Assembly: GCA_023415055.1 (NCBI GenBank)
Contig: JAEZLZ010000119.1
Coordinates: 1 to 47,654, forward strand
Length of the DNA: 47,654 nucleotides
Origin: Bacillota bacterium
GTDB lineage: Bacteria; Bacillota; Clostridia; Lachnospirales; Lachnospiraceae
Direction of reading: 5' to 3'
This document shows, piece after piece, positions 24,545 through 32,794 of the stretch. Under the pieces are notes generated by a model. That model worked only from the letters and a program-made list of their open reading frames with translations, was not told the origin of the DNA and made no database searches. The translations under genes and the position numbers were made by a program. Positions within the stretch are counted from its first letter, which is position 1. Each line of letters starts with the position of its first letter.

Positions 24545-25576
24545 ATGCAGCAATTGGATGAAAGAAAATTAAAGATTTTGCAGGCTATCATCCGTAATTA
24601 TCTGGAGACCGGTGAACCGGTCGGTTCCAGAACCATATCAAAGTATACGGATCTCAACTTAAGTTCGGCAACCATTCGTAACGAAATGTCTGATCTGGAA
24701 GAGATGGGCTTTATTATTCAGCCTCATACCTCCGCAGGACGTATTCCATCCGACAAAGGATATCGGCTTTATGTTGATATGCTGCTACAGGATAAGGTAC
24801 AGGAAGTTGAGGATATGAAGGAGCTTCTGATTCAGAAAGCGGATCGATTGGAGAACCTGCTTCAGCAGGTTGCTAAGCTGCTTGCTGTGAATACCCAGTA
24901 TACGACAATGGTATCTACTCCTTCCTATAAAAAGAAAGTAAAATTCATACAATTAACAGAAGTAGATGAAAATCAACTTTTAGCAGTAATCGTATTCGAA
25001 CGAAATATTGTAAAGAATAAAATAATTCAACTAACTGCATCCTTAAATAAGGAAACAATTCTTAAGCTTAATATTATTATCAATACATTTTTACAGGGCT
25101 TAGATCTGGGAGAGATTAATCTCCCTGTCATCTCACAAATGAAGGATCAGGCGGGTGATTATCGAAACCTGGTGAATGATATTCTGGATGCAATTATGCA
25201 GGCAGTGGCAGAAGAAGATGATATAGAGATATTTACCTCAGGAGCAACCAATATCTTAAGATACCCTGAACTGAGTGATAAGGATAAAGCAAGTGAGATT
25301 CTCTACACGCTGGAAGAGAAGAAAGCACTCACCGAGTTGATACAGGATAAGATAGAGGATGAAGATAATCGTGGAATTCAAGTATATATCGGAGATGAGA
25401 CTCCGGTAGAAGCCATGAAGGAATGCTCCGTAGTCACTGCAACCTATGAGATTGAGGAGGGTGTCTATGGCAAGGTGGGTATCATCGGTCCCAAACGAAT
25501 GGATTACCAGAAGGTAGTAAATACCTTGCAATCTTTAATGGTCCAGTTGGATGATATCTTTAAAAAAAAGACATAA
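24545..25576 (+). CDS. hrcA: Heat-inducible transcription repressor HrcA
   Basis: Repressor that binds CIRCE and whose folding depends on GroEL. The N-terminal winged helix reads LKILQAIIRNYLETGEPVGSRTISK, followed by SSATIRNEMSDLEEMGFI and HTSAGRIPSDKGYR; the GAF-like and dimerisation domains follow. It has 343 residues, the standard length. The start follows GAGGTAGG. As first gene of its operon and adjacent to the operator, it is autoregulated. Confidence 0.97.
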   Translation: MQQLDERKLKILQAIIRNYLETGEPVGSRTISKYTDLNLSSATIRNEMSDLEEMGFIIQPHTSAGRIPSDKGYRLYVDMLLQDKVQEVEDMKELLIQKADRLENLLQQVAKLLAVNTQYTTMVSTPSYKKKVKFIQLTEVDENQLLAVIVFERNIVKNKIIQLTASLNKETILKLNIIINTFLQGLDLGEINLPVISQMKDQAGDYRNLVNDILDAIMQAVAEEDDIEIFTSGATNILRYPELSDKDKASEILYTLEEKKALTELIQDKIEDEDNRGIQVYIGDETPVEAMKECSVVTATYEIEEGVYGKVGIIGPKRMDYQKVVNTLQSLMVQLDDIFKKKT

Positions 25577-25693
25577 GAGTATACTCCAAACAATTCAGTT
25601 TGAAGAATATACAAGAAAGGTGGTAGTCATCGCTTGGAGAATATGGATAAAGCAGTAGAAATTATGAAAGCTGCCATGGAAAAGGAGAACACG

Positions 25694-26341
25694 ATGAACG
25701 AAAAGTCAAAGGATGCTATGAATCAAAGCATAGATGATCAGACAAAATCAAAGTCACAAGAGTGCCAAGCAGAGGAAGATGTTTGCGATACACAGGAGGC
25801 AGGAGAGGAAGCCGCAATCGATACTGAGACTTGTGAGGAAGGCCAGGAGAAGCCGGAGAAAAGCAGTAAAGCTTTCTTCAAGAATTCCAAGGCTAAGGAA
25901 ATGGCAGCAAAGGATCAGAAAATAGAAGAGCTTTCTGACCGTCTTATGAGAACGATGGCCGAGTTTGATAATTTCCGTAAGCGTTCCGAGAAAGAAAAAT
26001 CTATGATGTATGATATGGGAATAAAGAGCTTTATAGAAAAAATACTTCCCATCGTTGATAACTTCGAACGTGGTTTCGGAACAATCACTGACAAAGAAAA
26101 GGAAAGCGGCTTTGCTCAAGGAATTGAGATGATTTACAAACAACTGTTATCGGCACTGGATGAGATTGGAGTAAAGCCGATCGATGCAGTAGGTAAGGAA
26201 TTTGATCCTAATCTGCACAATGCCGTAATGCATGGCGAGGATGACAGCTTGGGTGATAATATCGTTTCCGATGAATTCCAAAAGGGATATCTCTATAAGG
26301 ATATGGTAGTTCGTCATAGTATGGTTAAGGTAGTGAATTAA
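25694..26341 (+). CDS. grpE: Nucleotide exchange factor GrpE
   Basis: Releases ADP from DnaK. The N-terminal half is an acidic, low-complexity coiled-coil region; the conserved core begins LMRTMAEFDNFRKRSEKEK, and the C-terminal beta domain ends in the typical YLYKDMVVRHSMVKVV. I choose ATG 25694 because AAGGAG lies seven bases before it, giving 215 residues. The frame is open to a TTG at 25634 (235 residues), which has a weaker ribosome-binding site. It lies between hrcA and dnaK under CIRCE control. Confidence 0.92.
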   Translation: MNEKSKDAMNQSIDDQTKSKSQECQAEEDVCDTQEAGEEAAIDTETCEEGQEKPEKSSKAFFKNSKAKEMAAKDQKIEELSDRLMRTMAEFDNFRKRSEKEKSMMYDMGIKSFIEKILPIVDNFERGFGTITDKEKESGFAQGIEMIYKQLLSALDEIGVKPIDAVGKEFDPNLHNAVMHGEDDSLGDNIVSDEFQKGYLYKDMVVRHSMVKVVN

Positions 26342-26350
26342 TAAATCTTA

Positions 26351-26460
26351 TCAGGAGGTATTTCCTCCTGACGTAGTTATTAAAAATTTTATATATTATT
26401 AAGGAGGAAGATCCTCCCAACACTGTCATAAAAACTTTTATATATAATAATAAGGAGGAA
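26351..26460 (+). promoter_or_regulatory. Duplicated hairpin/ribosome-binding-site region before dnaK
   Basis: TCAGGAGG (26351-26358) pairs perfectly with CCTCCTGA (26364-26371), and GGAGG (26403-26407) with CCTCC (26413-26417). A unit of about 30 bases (AAAAATTTTATATA, then TAAGGAGGAA) occurs at 26381-26409 and again, slightly altered, at 26429-26460, the second copy providing the real dnaK ribosome-binding site. Two decoy ribosome-binding sequences are thus sequestered in hairpins. Confidence 0.65.
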
Positions 26461-26467
26461 TATTAAC

Positions 26468-28351
26468 ATGGGTAAAATTATAGGTATTGACTTAGGTACA
26501 ACAAATTCATGTGTAGCCGTTATGGAAGGCGGAAAGCCCGTTGTAATTGCAAATACAGAAGGCGCAAGAACAACACCCAGTGTAGTAGCATTTACAAAAA
26601 CAGGAGAGCGTCTCGTTGGTGAGCCTGCAAAACGTCAGGCTGTAACCAATTCTGATAAAACAATCTCATCCATTAAGAGACATATGGGAACTGATTTCAG
26701 AGTAAAGATTGATGATAAGAGATATTCACCTCAGGAGATTTCCGCTATGGTTCTTCAGAAGCTTAAGGCAGATGCAGAAAGCTATTTAGGCGAGAAGGTA
26801 ACCGAAGCAGTTATTACAGTTCCTGCATATTTTAATGATGCTCAAAGACAAGCAACGAAGGATGCTGGTAAGATCGCTGGTCTTGATGTTAAGAGAATTA
26901 TCAATGAGCCTACCGCAGCAGCATTATCCTATGGTCTTGATAATGAACATGAACAGAAGATTATGGTATACGACTTAGGTGGTGGTACCTTCGACGTTTC
27001 CATTATCGATATCGGTGACGGTGTTATCGAAGTACTTGCTACCTCTGGTGATAACAGACTCGGTGGAGATGATTTTGACGAAAGAATCACCAGATATATG
27101 ATCGATGAATTTAAGAAATCCGATGGAGTGGACTTATCAACCGATAAGATGGCTCTTCAGAGATTAAGAGAAGCTGCAGAGAAGGCAAAGAAGGAATTAT
27201 CCTCTGCAACCACTACCAATATTAATCTTCCTTTCATTACTGCAACTGCAGAAGGACCGAAGCATTTTGATATGAACTTAACTCGTGCTAAATTTGATGA
27301 GTTAACTCATGACTTAGTAGAGAGAACCGTAGTTCCGGTTCAGAACGCTCTTCGTGATGCAGGTCTTACTCCTGCAGACATTAAGAAGGTATTGTTAGTA
27401 GGTGGATCCACAAGAATCCCCGCTGTTCAGGATAAGGTAAGACAGTTAACCAATCAGGACCCTTCCAAGACTTTAAATCCTGACGAGTGTGTAGCAATCG
27501 GTGCTTCCATTCAGGGTGGTAAGTTAGCAGGTGATGCAGGCGCAGGAGATATCCTTCTTCTTGACGTAACTCCGTTATCTCTTTCCATCGAGACCTTAGG
27601 CGGCGTAGCTACCAGATTAATCGAGAGAAATACAACCATTCCTACCAAGAAGAGCCAGATCTTCTCTACCGCTGCTGACAATCAGACTGCAGTTGACATC
27701 AATGTCGTACAGGGTGAGAGACAGTTCGCGAAGGATAACAAGAGCCTTGGACAATTCCGTCTGGACGGTATCCCGCCGGCAAGAAGAGGCATTCCTCAGA
27801 TCGAGGTAACCTTCGATATCGATGCAAACGGTATTGTTAATGTATCTGCGAAGGATCTCGGAACAGGAAGAGAGCAGCACATTACTATTACTGCAAGCTC
27901 TAACCTATCCGATGGCGATATTGATAAGGCAGTAAGAGAAGCTGCTGAATACGAGGCTCAGGATAAGAGACGTAAGGAAGCAATTGATGTAAGAAATGAT
28001 GCAGACTCTATGGTATTCCAGACTGAGAAAGCATTAAGCGAAGTTGGAGATAAGATCGACGCAGCAGCAAAATCTACTGTAGAAGCTGACCTTGCAAGAC
28101 TGAAGGAATTAATTGAAAAATCTAATCCAGAGGTTATGAGTGAAGGTGAAGTAGCCGACATTAAATCTGCTAAGGATAAATTAATGGAGGATGCACAGGC
28201 ATTATTCGCTAAGCTTTATGAGCAGAGCGGTGCAGCTGAGGCAGGCGGTCCGGGACCTGATATGTCCGGTTTTAACGGTGGCCAGGCAGGCGGTTCGACC
28301 GGAAGCAGCTACAATGATGATGTAGTTGACGGAGATTATCGCGAAGTATAA
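26468..28351 (+). CDS. dnaK: Chaperone DnaK (Hsp70)
   Basis: ATP-dependent chaperone. The ATPase domain starts GKIIGIDLGTTNSCVAVMEGG and has the DLGGGTFDVS phosphate loop; the substrate-binding domain follows the linker LLLDVTPLSLSIETLGG, and the tail is rich in Gly and Ser and ends DDVVDGDYREV. The 627 residues are typical of Gram-positive DnaK, which lacks a short segment in the ATPase domain. The strong AAGGAGG ribosome-binding site is the last copy of the duplicated leader. It is third in the hrcA operon. Confidence 0.98.
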   Translation: MGKIIGIDLGTTNSCVAVMEGGKPVVIANTEGARTTPSVVAFTKTGERLVGEPAKRQAVTNSDKTISSIKRHMGTDFRVKIDDKRYSPQEISAMVLQKLKADAESYLGEKVTEAVITVPAYFNDAQRQATKDAGKIAGLDVKRIINEPTAAALSYGLDNEHEQKIMVYDLGGGTFDVSIIDIGDGVIEVLATSGDNRLGGDDFDERITRYMIDEFKKSDGVDLSTDKMALQRLREAAEKAKKELSSATTTNINLPFITATAEGPKHFDMNLTRAKFDELTHDLVERTVVPVQNALRDAGLTPADIKKVLLVGGSTRIPAVQDKVRQLTNQDPSKTLNPDECVAIGASIQGGKLAGDAGAGDILLLDVTPLSLSIETLGGVATRLIERNTTIPTKKSQIFSTAADNQTAVDINVVQGERQFAKDNKSLGQFRLDGIPPARRGIPQIEVTFDIDANGIVNVSAKDLGTGREQHITITASSNLSDGDIDKAVREAAEYEAQDKRRKEAIDVRNDADSMVFQTEKALSEVGDKIDAAAKSTVEADLARLKELIEKSNPEVMSEGEVADIKSAKDKLMEDAQALFAKLYEQSGAAEAGGPGPDMSGFNGGQAGGSTGSSYNDDVVDGDYREV

Positions 28352-28374
28352 TTAATCTCATAACAGTCGCCTTA

Positions 28375-28407
28375 GGAAGAATGAATTGTAACAAAATTCA
28401 TTCTTCC
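28375..28407 (+). promoter_or_regulatory. Perfect 13-bp hairpin between dnaK and dnaJ
   Basis: GGAAGAATGAATT (28375-28387) pairs with AATTCATTCTTCC (28395-28407). No T-run follows, so it is more likely a partial attenuator or an RNA stability or processing element that lowers dnaJ relative to dnaK. A smaller AGGCGGTCA/TGACTGCCT hairpin follows near 28431-28452. Confidence 0.55.
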
Positions 28408-28535
28408 AAGGTTCTATTGATTAAAGTAAAAGGCGGTCAGCATTGACTGCCTATTTGCGATTTTAACATAGATCGGAAATGTAAGGAAGTTATTCCGAGC
28501 GATATAATGCATAGCTATGAAAGGTGAAGAAAACA

Positions 28536-29681
28536 ATGGCGGATAAACGTGATTATTATGAGGTCTTAGGAGTCGGAAGAACAGCGACGGATGATGAGCT
28601 CAAAAAAGCATACAGACAACTTGCAAAGAAATATCATCCGGATACGAATCCAGGAGATAAGGAAGCGGAAGCAAAGTTCAAGGAAGCTTCTGAGGCTTAT
28701 GCTGTACTAAGTGATGCCGATAAACGCAGGCAATATGATCAATTCGGTCACTCTGCCTTTGACGGAAGCGGCGGAGCAGGTGCCGGCGGCTTTGATTTTA
28801 GTTCCATGGATATGGGTGATATCTTTGGCGATATCTTTGGTGACCTTTTCGGTGGAGGACGTACCAGACGTGCGAATAACGGACCGATGCAGGGAGCAAA
28901 CCTTCGTACCTCCGTCAGAATCACGTTTGAAGAAGCGGTATTCGGTACGGAAAAAGAGCTGGAGCTTAACCTGAAGGATGAATGCGGAACCTGTCACGGA
29001 ACAGGAGCAAAGCCGGGAACCGGTGCAGAGACCTGTCAGAAGTGTGGTGGCAAGGGCCAGGTGGTTTATACACAGCAGTCCTTATTCGGTATGGTTCGTA
29101 ATGTTCAAACCTGTCCGGATTGTAAAGGAACCGGTAAAATCATTAAGGATAAGTGCGCTGATTGCTACGGATCCGGTTTTATCAGCAGTAGAAAGAAGAT
29201 CAAGGTATCGATTCCTGCAGGCATTGACAGTGGTCAAAGTGTTCGTATCCGCAGTAAGGGTGAACCGGGCACCAATGGTGGTCCGAGAGGCGATCTGCTC
29301 GTTGAGGTTGAAGTAAGCAGACACCCTATCTTCCAGAGACAGGACTATGATATTTATTCTACGGCACCGATTTCTTATGCAACAGCAGTACTGGGCGGTG
29401 ATGTAAAAATCAATACGGTGGATGGCGATGTAATATACAATGTGAAGCCTGGTACACAGACGGATACCAAGGTTCGCCTCCGTGAAAAGGGCGTACCCAG
29501 TCTTAGAAATAAAGCGGTTCGTGGAGATCATTATGTTACTTTAGTGGTTCAGGTTCCGACGAATCTGAATTCCGAACAGAAGGAGCTACTGAAAAAATTT
29601 GATGATGCGATGACCGGTAAGAGCGATCGTAGCACTGAAACCACGGAAAATGAAAAGGGTAAGAAGAAATTCTGGAAATAG
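28536..29681 (+). CDS. dnaJ: Chaperone DnaJ (Hsp40)
   Basis: Co-chaperone that delivers substrates to DnaK and stimulates its ATPase. The J domain has HPD at 34-36, followed by a Gly/Phe-rich stretch (GGAGAGGFDFSSMDMGDIFGD) in two halves around residue 80, then four zinc-binding CxxCxGxG repeats (CGTCHGTG, CQKCGGKG, CPDCKGTG, CADCYGSG) and the C-terminal domain. The start is ATG 28536 after AAGGTGAAG; an in-frame GTG four codons earlier is less likely. It has 381 residues. It follows dnaK after a 184-base gap with hairpins. Confidence 0.97.
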   Translation: MADKRDYYEVLGVGRTATDDELKKAYRQLAKKYHPDTNPGDKEAEAKFKEASEAYAVLSDADKRRQYDQFGHSAFDGSGGAGAGGFDFSSMDMGDIFGDIFGDLFGGGRTRRANNGPMQGANLRTSVRITFEEAVFGTEKELELNLKDECGTCHGTGAKPGTGAETCQKCGGKGQVVYTQQSLFGMVRNVQTCPDCKGTGKIIKDKCADCYGSGFISSRKKIKVSIPAGIDSGQSVRIRSKGEPGTNGGPRGDLLVEVEVSRHPIFQRQDYDIYSTAPISYATAVLGGDVKINTVDGDVIYNVKPGTQTDTKVRLREKGVPSLRNKAVRGDHYVTLVVQVPTNLNSEQKELLKKFDDAMTGKSDRSTETTENEKGKKKFWK

Positions 29682-29750
29682 TATAAATAAGACCAAGCAT
29701 TTATAATAAGAAGGATAAAGCGGAAACCATAGAAAGGTTTAGGACTGTTT

Positions 29751-30710
29751 ATGAAGTGGACAAAATTCACATTGGATACAACCACAGAGGCAATAGATTT
29801 GGTCAGCGATATGCTGAATGACTTCGGTATCTCCGGTATCGAAATCAATGATAATGTTCCAATCACGGAGGAAGAGAGAAAGCAGATGTTTATTGATATT
29901 CTTCCGGAACTCGATGAGGATGATGGGACAGCGCAGGTGAGCTTTTATGTCGATGTCGAAGAGGATATGGAAGCACTACTTGAGAAAGTGAAGGCAGGCC
30001 TGAATGAAATGTCCGCTTATACTAAGATTGGTACCGGTAAGATAACGATCTCCCAGACAGATGATAAAGATTGGATCAATAACTGGAAGCAGTTCTTCAA
30101 GCCATTCCGGGTGGATGATACCATCGTGATAAAACCTACCTGGGAACAGCTTACGGATCGCCAAGAAAACGATTTGGTAATCGAGATTGATCCCGGAACC
30201 AGCTTTGGTACCGGATCCCATGAGACCACTAAGCTCTGTATCGTCGGTATTAAGAAATTTATTCAACCGGATGCGGTTATTCTTGATGCAGGAAGCGGAA
30301 GCGGTATCTTATCCATCATCGCTAAGAAATTAGGTGCGAAAGAGGTACTTGGGATTGATATTGATTCGAATGCCACGAATTCTGCGATGGAGAATGCGGT
30401 AGTGAATCAACTGGAGCTTCGCGAAGGAAGCTTAAGCTTTGTCACCGGCAACATTATCGAGGATGATGGTATCCGAAATGAGATTGGGAAAGAAAAATAT
30501 GATATGGTTGTTGCCAACATTCTTGCAGACGTTATTGTCCCACTATCCGATGTAATCGGTGAAAATTTAAAACCCGGAGGCATCTTCATCAGCTCAGGTA
30601 TTATTTATATGAAAGAGGATGCGGTAAGAGAAGCACTTCTCAAAAATAACTTTACCATAGTAGAGGTAAATAAAATGGGAGATTGGATTTCCTTTGTCGC
30701 TCAAAAATAA
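29751..30710 (+). CDS. prmA: Ribosomal protein L11 methyltransferase
   Basis: SAM-dependent enzyme that trimethylates ribosomal protein L11. The N-terminal substrate-recognition domain begins MKWTKFTLDTTTEAIDLVSDML; the methyltransferase core has DPGTSFGTGSHETTKLC, the SAM motif LDAGSGSGILSI and the NILADVI motif. At 319 residues it is the normal length. It follows dnaJ by 69 bases, as in many Firmicutes, and may be co-transcribed with it. A terminator follows. Confidence 0.95.
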   Translation: MKWTKFTLDTTTEAIDLVSDMLNDFGISGIEINDNVPITEEERKQMFIDILPELDEDDGTAQVSFYVDVEEDMEALLEKVKAGLNEMSAYTKIGTGKITISQTDDKDWINNWKQFFKPFRVDDTIVIKPTWEQLTDRQENDLVIEIDPGTSFGTGSHETTKLCIVGIKKFIQPDAVILDAGSGSGILSIIAKKLGAKEVLGIDIDSNATNSAMENAVVNQLELREGSLSFVTGNIIEDDGIRNEIGKEKYDMVVANILADVIVPLSDVIGENLKPGGIFISSGIIYMKEDAVREALLKNNFTIVEVNKMGDWISFVAQK

Positions 30711-30775
30711 TTTTTAATTATTGAAAAGTTAGATATTCATTTATAATGATTAAAAATATAGTTTAGGATAAAAAG

Positions 30776-30816
30776 ATACTCCCGAAGCATATAAGTACAT
30801 GTTCGGGAGTATTTTA
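30776..30816 (+). terminator. Terminator after prmA
   Basis: ATACTCCCGAA (30776-30786) and TTCGGGAGTAT (30802-30812) form a perfect 11-bp stem with a 15-base loop, followed by TTTTA. Confidence 0.8.
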
Positions 30817-30822
30817 CTCGTG

Positions 30823-30856
30823 ACAATAAAAGTTCGCGAAGCGTGCTTTCTATTGT
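30823..30856. repeat. Dispersed palindromic repeat, family A, copy 2
   Basis: ACAATA (30823-30828) and TATTGT (30851-30856) enclose AAGTTCGCGAAGCGTGCTT (30830-30848), identical to 7315-7333. The whole can fold as one hairpin: ACAATA, AAAG and CGC pair with GCG, CTTT and TATTGT. Confidence 0.65.
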
Positions 30857-30858
30857 AG

Positions 30859-30885
30859 GTGTGCCCTGTGGGGCACTCACATCTG
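30859..30885. repeat. Dispersed palindromic repeat, family B, copy 3
   Basis: GTGCCC (30861-30866) and GGGCAC (30871-30876) with a TGTG loop, followed by TCACATCTG. It directly follows the family A copy and precedes a convergent gene, as copies 1 and 2 do. Confidence 0.4.
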
Positions 30886-30926
30886 ATATAGGGGTATGTA
30901 TGATTATCTTGGCTGTACAATGCTTA

Positions 30927-31661
30927 CTAATTTTCGGTAAAGGTAAAGGTCTCTAGAAGAGAGGTGATTCTGGCACCATAGCCTTCTTCTGCTTCAAGAA
31001 AATATTGAGTTTCTATAGTGTAGTAGCTTTGGTCTGCTTCAATGATATAGACATTCTCAATGATGGAATCAGTTGTGTCACCAAAACTGGATCGATAATG
31101 GACAGCATCATATGTACCAAGGCTGACAGGATCAAGTATTTCAACCTTTGAGTTCGCGTTTTTCAAACTATCTTCCTGAGCTTTCAGATAATTATAATCA
31201 TCGGTTTGATCCGTTTTTGATATTTTAATAAAAATATCAGGGTAAGCAGATGTAGCTACCTGCAATACTTTATATACATCTGCGCCGTCAATTCGCTCGT
31301 AGGAAAAGCGCTGTTCGTCCATATGTATCTGATACCCAAGATCACTGGTATAGACTCTTGTAGGGAGTATCTCCTTCATTCCCTCCAGCTCCACCTCCAT
31401 CTCGGTTTCCTCCTCAGATATTTGGATGGGATCAGAATCCGAGGCAGGTTCGGTTGGCTCCGGTGCTTCATGCACGATATCCAAGGCTGGTTCTTCAGAC
31501 TTTTGATCTGTGTCAGCAGCTACTGACTGATTTGATGATTTTTGGGAAGCTACCTCCGCTTCCTCAAGGATGGAAAGATCCTTTGAAGTAATCGCTGAGG
31601 AACATCCTCCGATCGATAGGGCCGTCATCAAGGTAAATGCCATATAAATTGCTCTTTTCAT
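30927..31661 (-). CDS. Putative lipoprotein of unknown function
   Basis: Predicted surface lipoprotein: an N-terminal signal with lipobox LSIGGC places the lipid-modified cysteine at residue 20. Residues 30-100 are a low-complexity linker rich in Glu, Ser and Pro, and the last 140 residues form a compact alpha-beta domain with alternating beta segments (YQIHMDEQRFSYERI near 120, QSYYTIETQYF near 212). This resembles small PsbP/DUF-type domains in clostridial lipoproteins, but I cannot name the family. AAGGAGAGGGAG precedes the start. It lies on the reverse strand between prmA and rsmE, which are usually neighbours, so it looks like an insertion into the conserved order. Confidence 0.75.
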   Translation of the reverse strand: MKRAIYMAFTLMTALSIGGCSSAITSKDLSILEEAEVASQKSSNQSVAADTDQKSEEPALDIVHEAPEPTEPASDSDPIQISEEETEMEVELEGMKEILPTRVYTSDLGYQIHMDEQRFSYERIDGADVYKVLQVATSAYPDIFIKISKTDQTDDYNYLKAQEDSLKNANSKVEILDPVSLGTYDAVHYRSSFGDTTDSIIENVYIIEADQSYYTIETQYFLEAEEGYGARITSLLETFTFTEN

Positions 31662-32002
31662 AATTCTCCCTCTCCTTATATAACAAAGTGATTTTTCCTG
31701 CTTTTTAATTCCTCTATAGCTTTTAGACGAAATTAAATGAGATTATGTTTCAGGATTTTATAAGAAAACTTTCCTGTAATAAAAAATAGATAAGGAAGTT
31801 TCAAATAATAAGCAGCCTTTCCTGCTAGTCACTTGTGATTGCATATACCATTTGATATAATGATGCATAGGGATGACATAATCATTGAAATATATATTAA
31901 AGATAGATAAAAAGTTGTTGAACGTATGTTCTTGTTGATATATAATAGCAGTGGACAAGATTGATTTTACCACTATTTTCATAAAGAGCTAAGGAGCTTA
32001 TC
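31662..32002. other. 341-base divergent intergenic region
   Basis: It separates the reverse-strand lipoprotein from rsmE. It holds the rsmE promoter (listed separately) and presumably the lipoprotein promoter, which I cannot place with confidence. An imperfect inverted repeat (GAAAACTTTCCT near 31766 with AGGAAGTTTC near 31794) is present. I see no gene. Confidence 0.5.
31918..31946 (+). promoter_or_regulatory. Promoter of rsmE
   Basis: TTGAAC (31918-31923) and TATAAT (31941-31946) with a 17-base spacer, 57 bases before the start codon. Confidence 0.7.
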
Positions 32003-32746
32003 ATGCATCGTTTTTATGTAGATCCAAACCAAATAACCAATCAGACGGTTCGAATCAGCGGACCGGATGTTAATCATATCAAGAATGTTCTCCGCATGAA
32101 ACAGGGAGAAGAATTGGTAATTTGCGATGGACAAGGAAAAGATTGTTATTGTATAATTAGTAGGGTGGCCGAAAGCGAGATCATTGCTGATATAAAGACA
32201 ACCAAAGATACAGGTACGGAGCTTGCGACGAGAATTACCTTATTTCAGGGCTTACCGAAGCAGGATAAGATGGAATTGATTATTCAGAAGGCAGTAGAGC
32301 TCGGTGTTCATGAGATAATTCCTGTAATGACAAAACGCGTTATCGTTAAATTAGATGATAAGAAGAAAGAAGCAAAGAAGCTGGAGAGATGGCAGGCGAT
32401 CGCCGAAGGAGCTGCGAAGCAATCCGGACGCGGGATTATTCCAACCGTCAAACCGGTTCAAACCTATGCCCAGGCGATGGATTATGCACAAACCCTCGAC
32501 AAAAGCCTAATTCCATATGAAAATGCGAAGGGGATGGATCATACCAGGGAGCTTTTGAACACCCTTACGAATTGCAATACCGTCGGTGTTTTTATCGGAC
32601 CAGAGGGCGGCTTTGAGGAGTCTGAAATTGAACGGGCAGTGCAGACAGGAATGGAACCGATTACCTTGGGAAGACGTATTTTACGTACGGAGACTGCGGG
32701 TTTAGCAGCTCTGGCTATGATGGTGCTTGTATTAGACAAGGATTAA
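32003..32746 (+). CDS. rsmE: 16S rRNA m3U1498 methyltransferase
   Basis: SPOUT-class enzyme that methylates U1498 of 16S rRNA. The N-terminal PUA-like domain begins MHRFYVDP and contains HIKNVLRMKQGEELVICDG; the knot domain has FIGPEGGFEESE and LGRRILRTETAGLAA, the SAM-binding trefoil signature. The 247 residues are standard. AAGGAG lies before the ATG. It probably starts a transcription unit that continues with the alarmone synthetase. Confidence 0.95.
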   Translation: MHRFYVDPNQITNQTVRISGPDVNHIKNVLRMKQGEELVICDGQGKDCYCIISRVAESEIIADIKTTKDTGTELATRITLFQGLPKQDKMELIIQKAVELGVHEIIPVMTKRVIVKLDDKKKEAKKLERWQAIAEGAAKQSGRGIIPTVKPVQTYAQAMDYAQTLDKSLIPYENAKGMDHTRELLNTLTNCNTVGVFIGPEGGFEESEIERAVQTGMEPITLGRRILRTETAGLAALAMMVLVLDKD

Positions 32747-32794
32747 CTGTCTTTTTGCGCCATATTTTACTGGTTTTATAGGAGGTAAGTAATA

